Shown here: positions 11,601 through 23,600 of the stretch, one piece after another | Position numbering within the stretch: the stretch's first letter is position 1 | How the letters are laid out: each line of letters starts with the position of its first letter | Assembly (NCBI GenBank): GCA_949316235.1 | Contig: OX438743.1 | Span: 39,711,242-39,775,241, forward strand | Length of the DNA stretch: 64,000 nucleotides | Reading direction: 5' to 3' | Source of the DNA: Oegoconia quadripuncta | Lineage: Eukaryota; Arthropoda; Insecta; Lepidoptera; Autostichidae | Notes under the pieces: model-generated | What the model saw: the letters and a program-made list of their open reading frames with translations, nothing else | Databases searched by the model: none | What the model was told of the DNA's origin: nothing | Made by a program: the position numbers and the translations under genes

Positions 11601-14600
11601 TTCATTTATACATTTATTTATTTACAAAAAAAAATGTATTTGTGTAGTTTATCAACCATCTAGTATCCATAACACACGCCTAGATGCTTACTGTGGACCT
11701 AGATGGCGCTGTGTGTTTGTGCAAAGACATTTATTATTATTATTTATTATTATTATTATTTATTATTATTATCATTTATTATTATTATTATTTATTATTA
11801 TTATATTTATTATTATTATTTATTATTATTATTATTTATTATTATTATTATTATTTATTATTTATTATTTATTATATTTATTAATTATTATTATTTATTA
11901 TTATTATTATTTGTAAATTGGTGTTAAACTTACTCTGATTGCGTTGGGCAGGTCTAAAGAAGCAGCTGTCCAGCGAGCAAGAATATTTGGCCGTTTTCTG
12001 CAGAGCTCGTGATTGGATTAAGAGACAAGCACTCCGATTAATTCCCATCCCGGAAATCTAGTTTATGTATCATGACTTTTCAGGCTGCATTCGGAGGCGG
12101 GGGGCGAGGAATGCGCGTGGTCCGAGAGATGAGTGAAGTGGAGAGCTCCTTCGAACGAGCGTCGTCTGAGGCGCTGGGCGCGTTCGGCAATGGATCCATG
12201 TTCATTGAGAGATTCATCGAAAGGCCGCGACATATTGAAGTGCAGCTATTGGGTATGCACTTTGAATATTGAAGATTGACGGCCTGTTTAGTGTAGTGGT
12301 TGGAAACTCTGCTGCTATACCAAAAGGTCGCGGGTTCGAATCCTGCTAGGGGCATATGTTTGTATGATGAATACAGACGTGTGTTCGCAAGTTATGGATG
12401 TTTTTCATTTATATATGTATTTATTTACAAAAAAAAAATATTTGTGTAGTTTATCAACCATCTGGTATCTATAATACAAGCCTAGTTGCTTAGTGTGGAA
12501 CTAGATGGCGCTGTGTGTATGTGGCAAAGATTAAAAAAATAAAAATAAAGACTAAAGTATTCTATATGGTTCGACAGAGGTCGAATATCAACGAAGCTCT
12601 CGTAGCGTTTTCGATTAGCAAAGTTAAACTAAGTCTGGTGCGGTAAGCCCTTGGATGGGTGACCACTGGTGGCATTTTAATATGAGTGCTTCCGTGGTTC
12701 GGAGGGCACGTTAGTATAGTCGGTCCCGGTTGTTTTCCACAGAAGCAAGTCGGTGGCCTACAGTTGATGGTGATGATGATGAATCATTTAGAATACGCAC
12801 TGTATACAATGTGAGCTTGGATTAGTAGCGAATATTTTATAATAAGCACCTGCTTTTCTTACGGGACTTAGTCTGCAATTGTTTAAGACAAATAGTGAAA
12901 TACAATTAATACAAAATTGTTACAGAAATATGCATTGTATATAAAATGTACATAGGCGAGCTTAACTTCGATAGAGTAATGTACAAGATATATTAATAAA
13001 CTTGCTGTTCATGTTAGTCGTTTACACAACGTCACTAAGTCATTCAAAATTTGTCCTTAGATAAATTTAAAACCAACGTTAAATGGAAACTATATGCAAA
13101 AGGCTGTTATAAAATTTCTGATTATTAAGTCTGATATTCAGTCTTATTATTTTTTCTTAGCTTCTCGTTCTTTTCTGCGAAGTCAACCTTGTGAATGAAC
13201 GGTAATTGTCATAACGTTTTAAGATGTTATTTTTATAACTTACAAAACAAAACTTTTTTGACTTAGTCTGGCTTCATGACGGAGTGCTGATTTCAACACT
13301 GATGTACGCAAGTGAATTCTGGGTGTTGCAGAAGACGCATCAAAGTAGATTAATGCAATGGAAGTGAGATAAATTGAGAAGTGGAATGACTTTGAGTAAG
13401 GAATAGTGTAATGGCAGAGATTGAAAAGGTATTCTTAGATGCGTTTCCATGTAGAATGTATGGATAGGTTCCTTTTTATCACTCTGATTGTGAAACTGTT
13501 GCTGGCGACTAGTAACATTGATATTGCATTCGTTTACAGGTGACAAGGCTGGGAACGTGGTCCACCTTTGGGAGCGAGACTGCTCCGTCCAGAGACGTCA
13601 TCAGAAGGTCGTCGAGATCGCGCCTGCGCCTAGACTGGCCCCCGAAGTAAGTTATTATACGAATATACATAATGCATATGGATACAACAGTTAATGTTTA
13701 TTTATTTCTGATATTGTATAGACATCAAACCTCTTGACATAGTCGATATGTCGTCAGAGCTCCATCCTGCTCCATCGCGCGCATTTTTGTATAAGACTAT
13801 GGCATTCCTTCCACTTCGAGAAGTAGGTACGCACGCGAGTGCAAGCAAAGCAATAAGTATTTCCCATTTATTCCGAAAGTAAGATTTACAAACTGGGCCC
13901 CAGAGTGTCTTTTAGCAATAAATTTAAAGAAATTAATATATTAACATTAGCATCGCAATATGTTTACGAAAACTTAATGTATATAAGAAAAAATCTAGAA
14001 TCGTTTAAAAAATATAGTGATATACATAATGTTAATACCAGATATAAAAATAAACTTGCTGTTCATGTCAGCCGTTTACACAAAGTCACTAAGTCATTTA
14101 AGGGGCAATGTATAACGCTTTTATAATAAAGTTCCAGTGGACATTTTACGTTTAAATTAATTCAAAACCATCATAAAACAGCAAGCATGGACATAGACCG
14201 CGATATTCAGTCTAATTATACAATATAATATATTTGTAACCCAAACTTATTTAAACGAGCAACCCTTGAGTTTCTTGCTTGTTCTTCTCTGGGGAATCAG
14301 CTTTATGAATGAGGAATAATGTCAAAAACTTTAATAATAAGATAAAAAATGTGACGTTTTCACGTGATAATTTTTATCCTACGATATAAATATTTTTTGA
14401 TTTTTGATGTTGGATTTTTAAAACATTTAAGCACTAGAATACATTTGATTTAATTATCACTACACCCTTTTTGATCCGAAAGTATTTACGTAATGACAGC
14501 GGTTTATTGGTCGGATTTTATTTTAATCGAGAAAATATCAAGGAATTGCAGAAATTTGTTTGTATACATAAAAGAAAATAAAAACAAAACAACTTAAATC

Positions 14601-17600
14601 TATGCACAAGGGCAGGTAAACAAATAAACTAATTATCAAGTTTGTCTTTGTACCTGCTTCGTGTATCAAGCTGTATGAGCCGAGCTCATACATAGTGGTC
14701 CTTCGAGCCGGATGAAAAACAATACTCCTGAGAAACAATACTATGGAATTGCTGAGGTGACCGAATGCGTTGTAAAAATTTTGCTTTAATGGTATTGCGA
14801 GTGGAAGACGTTTTCAAGGGTACAATTTTATCCAGCTCATCCATACTTCCAGTACAGTGATCGGTGACTTTTGTATGAGAAATGATAATTTTTCTCTTCG
14901 AACTCAATATTTTGTATCATAGTAATGTGTTATAATCACGTGTTATAAACGCCTTTCCGATTAACTCTTGTAATTCGAACTACAATATTATTACCATAAT
15001 AGGTACCTTATTTATAATTAAATAATTAAGTACTTTAAAATAATATATTGTAGGTACTACTTAAGTAACTAGTGTAGCTTTGTTATCAATGTTGTGTACG
15101 CCTGTAATATCAGAACAAAATTACTGTGTAAGCTATCATAAGAGTGTGATATGTTATACTGATGGTGTACCTAATAAAATAAACTCTGTTGTAACGTTGC
15201 GTCTAGCGCCGTTACGATTGTACCTTTAAAGTTACTTATTATTTCACACACTACTTCATCTTTATAATAAAAGTTTCCTACGGAACCCTCAAATTATTAT
15301 TTTATTTAAAAAGGGTCTCACCACGGTTTTGCGGTACGCTAATTTGTCCGGTTGCGATGACGTCGTTAAGACGATTTCTAATTAGAGTGGGGGAACCCGA
15401 ATCGTCCTCTGTTTGACCGCGACCTTGCTACCGGGAGAACACTGCTTCGGTTGCCACCTGAACCCTCTTAAGTAGACTGCGGAAGATCCCTCTAGGGGAT
15501 CAAGGTCCTGAGTGACTACTTGTCGGCGTCGACATCCAGGTCTGCACCTGGGAGACATTCGGGGTAGATCTACCCTCCCCCGAAAACCGCTGATCCAGCC
15601 TAAACCTCGTCGTCGTCTACGAGAGGACTCGAGGGCTACGTCCACTGCAGCTCCAACACCTTCAGGCCAGTGACCGTACGGGAGATTTGCCGAGGGGTGC
15701 AGGGGAGTGAGCTGTTTGTAGAATAAACCCACTAAATTCAATCAAATTGGTATTCTTTTTTTCTATACCTACCTGCTGGCGGCTAAACGGGCGCTAAACG
15801 CCCTAAGAACAACCCTAACCGCCCTAACCCTAGCCCTAACCCTAACCCTAACCCTAATTATTTAATTAAATTATTCTCTAAATTTTAGGTGCGTAAGAAG
15901 ATGGTGGACTATGCTGTAATGTTGGCGAGACATGTGGGGTACGAGAACGCAGGAACTGTGGAGTTCCTACTGGATGACAAGGGCAATTTCTACTTCATCG
16001 AAGTGAATGCTCGGTTTGTAGTTATTGGCTTATTTATTAATTTATACATTTGAAATGCCCTACCACCAATCAAAGTAAGTTGGTTGGCGACTGGCATCAT
16101 AGTACCTGACGTGGATTCTTCAAAAAGTGATATTAAGTGTGTATCTGGACCTATAGACAAGTGGCAAACGTTTCTATAACGACAAACGCTAACGCTACCG
16201 TTCTCGCAGCTGAGTGGTTGTCAACTTTATATGACTTATTGACATCCAACCAGCTGCAATTAATATGAAACGTTAGCGTTTGTCGTTATAGAAACGCTCG
16301 CCACTTGGCTAGGTGGGCTGAGCAGTGAGCTAAATAGAATATTAATTTTCCAAAGATTTAGGAGGAGATTACAAGAGATTGATTTGCGACTGGCGCGGGC
16401 GGTATTCCTAGGGTTCCTATCATGCGAATTTTAATTGGAATTCATCTTTTCTCCAAGTGGTTTTATTTATTTTAATGATGTAATTATGTGCGCGACCGTC
16501 AAATGACACAACGCTTTATTATATCGTCTTTACGGAACTCCTTTAGATTGCAAGTGGAACACACCATAACGGAGGAGGTGACCGGCATTGACCTGGTGCA
16601 GTCGCAAATTCGCGTCGCCGAAGGCATGACACTCCCTGAGATGGGTCTGACACAGGACAAGATTAAGACTCAAGGGTACGCGATTCAGTGCCGAGTCACC
16701 ACTGAGGACCCAGCGAATAACTTCCAACCGAGTACCGGCAGGATTGAAGTGTTTAGGTGAGTTGGTTATACTATGGGCCAGTTTGGTTAAGGCCTAGTTA
16801 GATTCATTGCAGGGCGAACATGGGATTAATTTATGAATGTCACCGGTGTAACAAAATATTACCAGAAGTACTAAATGTCACCGATTTCTAAAATTTTAAA
16901 TATTTTACATATCTCTTGCTCAGTAAGTAGTCACTTACTTCCCTGAATGCCGGGGTGTATGGATATCATTCCAGCATAGGTTTCAAAACCTACCATGTAA
17001 TGTTAGCATTACAGCATAGGTTTTGGAATTTGAAAAAAGAACTGTCATACTCATACTGCAAGAAGAATATTTTTAAATTACACTTGTGAAGTAGGTATGT
17101 GTAATAGTATTTTGGCCTTTCCCACTTCAGACAAGGCCAAAGCTCTTTACAAATTAGCCAGAGTAGCAGAAAAACGTAGACATTAAGGTAGTTGATAACC
17201 TCTCTTTGCAATGTCTATGAGGGTGACATTTTCTTATTAGAAAAAAACCCTCCTAAAACTAATCAGATAAAAAAAAAAAAAGAATATTTTTAAAAAGTTT
17301 TTTTTTCTCGGTATCGATTACTTACTCGAATCGGAATCGAGACAATTTATATTAGAATTTATGAAGATTTTATTTTAAATATCGAACTATTTGTTTCGCA
17401 GTCACATCGTATGTTAGTTGAAATCGATTTAAAAATCAAACGGGCCAGCACGATTTGACGCGCTTGCGTGCCATAAAATCGTGAAGAGTAAAAACGGCAG
17501 TCGACTAGCTAGGCGCGAAAGTAAATTTTTCGTGTTATGGAGTCCTTTCTTAAAAGTTTTGAAAAATGGCAAGTGACGAAGACATGGATCTAACCCCCGA

Positions 17601-20600
17601 TTTTATAAAAGAACAAGCAAAAACAGTTTTAGAAAATCTACTTCTAAAATAACAGAAAATATAAACTGAAATCGCCACGTCAAAGCACATCACCTGAGCC
17701 ATTTTTTACTGAAGAAAATAGTACCAGTCAACTGCCGCCATTTACGGTGCAAGAACCTCAAGTCACTCAAACTCAAGTCTTATCATCACAAACTCAGACA
17801 CAAACTATAAATATTCCTAAAAAGAACTTGACCATATCTTTTACAAATTGTTCTAATTTTACTATTAATTTTAATTAAATACACATGTTTCTCTTTAATA
17901 AATGTTCATAGAAACCTGCTTTCTTGTTTTTACTTACCTCACAATCGATATGTAAAGCAGAGTGTTTATCTCGGGTGTAAGCATCAATTGTATACTCGGG
18001 CTAATTAGCGACCTCGCTGCGCTCGGGCGCCAAAAACCTCGTATGCAATTGATGTCATACAGCCCATGGTTAACAATCTACTATAAAGTCATCGGTGACT
18101 AAACAAATCATATATCCTCCATCATTCGTTTCTCCAAAGTGTTTACGTTTATTTCTTTATTTACCTGTCATATATATATATATATATATATACAAGTTTA
18201 TGCCAAAAATTAGAGCGAGATAGCAGTGAAAATGTAAAACGGCTCTCAATAACTCTTAAACTACAATGGCACCAATTTTTTCCTTATTAAATAGTGCTCT
18301 ATTTGAAATTTGACAGTTTTTTGACATTTCTAAAAAGCTTTTACAATCACTGACGTCAGAAATGTGTTGCCACACATCGGTAGTATCCAGGCATTGGGAA
18401 ATACTTTAGTTGGATGATATTTTCTTAGCGATTTTCTTTTCGTAGATCTGGCGAGGGAATGGGCATCCGCTTGGACTCGGGCGCCACATACGCTGGTGCA
18501 GTGATTTCCCCCTACTACGATTCGTTGCTAGTCAAAGTAAGTTGTCACACAGCGAGCTAGCGAATGCTATGTAACCTGTATTGTTTTTTACCCGACTTCG
18601 CTTGAAGGGAAGTAATGTTTTTCAACAGTAATTATTGCCGTTCCTTTCTTCTGTTTTTACCAGACTGTCACAGTTACCTACATTCTGTGGGAATACAGTA
18701 ATTGGAGTCTGGAACGCAAACTCATGCTTGACAATCTAAATTCGGATATCCGGCCGGTATATTACGGCGACATCGTACTAAACCGCCACAACTTCCGAGC
18801 GTTCAAGAGCTTCTGCCATACCTACTATTGACACTTTTACCTACGGTAGCCTTCTGGCCATCAACCATCAACGCTCACTGCGGTCTCGCGCTGTCCGTGG
18901 TGTATTAACTTAGGGAGTCGAGCTTCACTTGGCTCTCTCCTCCATAGGGTTAGCCGCTTTGGCTTTTTGCGTCACATTAACTACACTCCCATTTGCTGGG
19001 GTGGAGGTGGGACTTTCTTTCTTTCCTACTTTTTCACCCTAAAATTCTTTCTTTAATTAGTCTGGGGTCAATAGAGTCACGTAGGGCACCGTCTACCTTC
19101 AGTAGGCGCCGTACCACTGTTGATCCTGGCTTACAGGAGTTACAGTGGGAGGAGAGCGGAGTTGGGATCTGTCACAGTTACCTAAGCTCCTGTAGCGTAA
19201 ATGGCCTTACCGGCTAATGGAAATGCAAGGTGTCAGTGGATTCGTCTTGATGCAATGTTTGATTTTTTACCATTAAAAGAAGAACTTACTAAAGAGAATT
19301 TTACGAAGAAGAAAAAGAAGTTACTTAATCATAGGGCTGGTATCAAGACGAATCTAAGGTGACCATGCATTTGGAAATCGGTCAACCCGCTTAGGCTACA
19401 GAATGCACCAAAGGAACGGACATACATACATACACTCAAAAAACATTACCCTCCTTTATTTTGCGAACGCCATGTCGGATTTTTTACTAGGAAATGTATC
19501 ATGGTACTCCAGGTATCAAACGAATCTAATGACACTTCGAAATCGGTCAAGCCTTTTAGGGTACAGGAAGTACCAAAGGAAAGGACACATTCGGAAAACA
19601 TTACCCTCCTTCCTTGGGCATTCGGGTAAAAACGAGACGTTACTGTTGAACGTAAAGCTGAGGAACCAGTCCTTGCGCTGTGGGAACAAGCAGGATGAGC
19701 GAAGTGTTGGCAGGGCGCACCGATGGAATAAAATCAGGTTCTTCGATCAACTAGTATATTGCACATAATATATACAATGTAATAATTACTTATCCTTAGA
19801 TTAATAAACAAGGATTAAATTGGAGGTTAGGTCACCTATTACAAAGGCCCGTGCGGTGCTCAGAAGAGGAAGCCATAGAGAAAGTTGATGTCGTTCACAA
19901 ACAACATACTATCAAGTTTCCGTAACAATGTCCCTTCACACATTAAGATCAGCAATGTAATAAATCATTTTCTATCAGTTACTAAAAATTCACCCTTTAA
20001 GGAAGTGTCCCATTTTGAATGCAGGTGATATCCCACGCCCAAGACCTGCCCGCGTCCGCAGCTAAGATGAACCGAGCGCTCCGCGAATTCCGCATCCGCG
20101 GCGTGAAGACCAACATACCATTCCTGCTCAATGTGCTGGAAAACCAGAAATTCCTAAACGGTATGTATGCGTCACCTAGAATTAGATACACACACATCAA
20201 TGACTTTATGTCATCGCTTTTGGGGCACAATGGTGTCGATTCGGATGTACACCAACTAAACTAAAACCAGTTTTAAAGTAGTACTGTCTCTTTCTCCCTA
20301 GAACATTACGATGCGACGGCACCACTCCAAAACTGGTTTTAGTTTAGTTGGTGTACATCCGAATAGACACCATTGTTCTAGTTCTGTTTATATCAAAGTG
20401 TAAGGTATACAAAACGCAGGTCACGGATTAAATTCCCAGCGTGGTACATATTAAGTACCACGCTGGGAATGAGTTTGGTTGGTGATAGGGTATTTCTTAT
20501 CACCACCCTATTGTAAAAGTCTATTGTTAAATAATTACAAACACATACGCACATTCACACACACACACGCACAAACAAATACATACTCTCGCTCACACAC

Positions 20601-23600
20601 ATCTGCCCATAGGATAACATAATGTTAAAAAAATTTAAAATTTACGTACATTAAATCAGATATTTGTTCACAAGAACCTACAAATTTTAATGTATTTTTT
20701 TTATCTTTGCACATACACACAGCGCCAACTTGTTCCATAGTAAGCAACTATAGGCCTGTATTGTGGATACCAGATGGTTGATATACTACATAAATACATT
20801 TTTTTTTGTAAATAAGTACTTATTATAAATGAAAACATCCATAGCTCGGGAACACATGTCTGTATTGGTCATACGAATATATGCTCCTAGCGGGATTCGA
20901 ACCCGCGACCTTTTGGTATAGCAGCAGAGTTTGTAACCACTACACCAAACAGGTCGTCATGTATACTACAAATCTTCTGGAGGTGAAGCCTGGAAACCTG
21001 GAATACAAGTTCTAAGGTCAAGTTCTAACCTCATCTATGTATTGTATTTGTTTAAAATGTATGTAACCTAGTGAAGTAAATAAATGATTACTTCGTTCAT
21101 GTACCACTGCCCAAAGTACCTCTGTGCCTAAAGACGAATGTCTTTGCGTCCTCACAAAAAGCTCAAGGCCACACACGAGCTATGGAGAAGGTGATACACG
21201 GCATTTCACTACAAGATCGAATCTTATTGTAATTATTAGTTTTATATTCCAGGTGTACTCGACACTTACTTCATCGACGAACACCCCCAGCTGTTCATGT
21301 TTAAGACATCACAGAACAGGGCGCAGAAGTTGCTCGCATACCTCGGGTATGTGTTAGTCAACGGACCGGCTACACCCCTCGCCACCGGCATACCACCGGC
21401 TGACGTCAACCCTTATATACCTCCCGTGCCACTCGGTGAGTTGCTAAAGATATCCTCAGGCTTATTGTGTAAAAGAACAGATTTTTTTGAAGACAATCCT
21501 GCCTCCTCAATCCACCCACTGTAACTCCTAATGGTACTGAAGGTAGACGGTGCACGACATAACTCTACTGATAACTTGGAGACAGCAATACTTATGCAAT
21601 AGTCACGTGATCGGTTGCAAATTGTAAAAAAAAATTGTATTACCTAAGGTCTGGGGGCCTACAACGATCATTTTAAAAACCATCATGTTTCAGGAACGTT
21701 TTGTTTCAATGTTAAAGTAATATTACTCAAATTCGTACCGCGATCATCTAGCGATAATACAAAACAATATTGTTTTACTCCTGCTTAGAGACGGGAAAGA
21801 ACGAATGATTTGTCTATTCCTTGCAGTCAGAAGAACGAGACAACGTTATACCTTTGTATAGCGTTATCACTTTCACACCTCGAATAATAATAGCGTTCCG
21901 GTATACGCAATTATTTAAATATTGTGCATGATTTTTGTCGTTTATGTTCATATTTTTATTGTTGAAATGCGTAATTAGAAATAAAAGTTTCTTATATTTA
22001 TGCATATATAAATTTAAATATACATTTTCATTGAAGTAATGCAAGAAAGCGTAAATTAAATGTGAAGTAACGCTGCTCCCGCCGCCGGTGTCGTTCCGTA
22101 AAATGAAACATTATGTCAAAGTAATAAGCGCGGCGCGGCTTTTTGGCGGGAACTCGGCGAGTAACGTAGCATTTTTCTTTATAATTCTTATAATTTGTGC
22201 ATTCTAGCTTTTGAAGCTTAATAATGGCAGAATATTGTGCAGCAAACGTTAGTGATGGTGTACAAGTGAAGGGAAGTGTAAATTAAAGTGCGTAACGGAG
22301 CTTTCGGGTTCCCACAAGAAGCCGCCAAATTCTTTTGTAAAGCATTCTGCTACTTTACTGAAGAATGACTTGACCGTGACTAGACTCTGTATACGCCAAG
22401 TATACGACGAATTACTTGTTTTGACTGAGACTGACTTACAAACTGAAGAAATAAGAGAAATAAGACATGGCTGTTATGGGCTAGATCCCTTTGCCTTCTC
22501 CTAGAGGAGAGAATGAAATGAAAAAAAAAAAAATAAGCGCGGCGCTTTCTTAATTTCATAATCTTGGTATAAAATTTTTATTTGTTTGAAATTATTTTTT
22601 TACTGGTTTTATAGAATTTATATTATGGCGACTAGAAGTAAATACAAACTAATGTTTTAGTGATTTTTGTGCATTTATAGAATAAGCAAGCATCCTAGAC
22701 AAAGAACTCGGCGAACAAATTCAGCTTCGTCAATATCGAAGGGATTACATTCTTCACGTAATCGCCTTCGACGTTGCATCTTCTCCGACAAATCCTCTGC
22801 GGCATCGTCTTCCAGAAACTCGAATAATTCGTAATCATTGGCCATCTAAAACCACATCACATTTAATGTATTTCTTATCGGTTTACGCAATGAACACAAT
22901 GTATTTATAAAGAGTTATTGTGAAAAACACATCCACTTACTTTTTTAAGCGAAAATAACGGTTTATTATCCTTATACCACTAAAACAATAATAAAACCAT
23001 CACAAGAGACTAACTTTTTTAAGATTGTAAAATTTGACGTTTGAGCAATATTACTAGCTGTCAAACGACCGTTAAACAACGATGATGGTACGAATTCAGC
23101 GAATGATTCAGCGGTGACGTCACAAAACTGCTTAACAAAACAATATTATAATAAGCTTGTTTTAAGGCGGTCGGGGTACGAATTTCCAAAGTAATATTAC
23201 TGTAATATTGCTATAAGAGGTGATTGTAGGCCCCCAGTACCGTTTTCACCATAAGGGCACACGGGGCCCGTGCCCAGGGGCTCATATTCCTTTGCCTAAT
23301 GGTTACCAATTGTAGTGGAGAGCGGTCATTTTCGCAGATTCAGAGAATAAAAAATGAATTGCGAACAACAATGTTACAAGAACGACTGAGTAATTTGTCA
23401 ATTATGTGCATAGAAAGTGATATCCTTCAAAAAATTGACTTTAAGGATATAATAGAAGATTTTGCTCAACAGAAATCCCAAAAGAAACCGTTATCGTAAT
23501 CGTAACCAAAAAACCAGCAGCATTCTAATATCATTAATGACATATTATATCATACTGTATTTGATTACTTAATGGTCATACTTAGTAAAAAAATGTTATT

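Noticed and set aside
11557..11927. Three overlapping frames rich in Tyr, Leu and Ile
   Set aside because: They are translations of the ATT microsatellite behind a SINE.
12600..12670. 5S rRNA gene
   Set aside because: Only the 3' half resembles 5S, with many changes, and it is fused to a SINE tail.
15382..15741. 119-codon minus-strand frame rich in Arg and Pro
   Set aside because: No known domain and no splice or start support; the GC-rich block is more likely a repeat end next to the CCCTAA array.
20880..20957. Possible minus-strand tRNA gene
   Set aside because: The A and B boxes are present but the stretch is the head of SINE family 2 and continues into its body.
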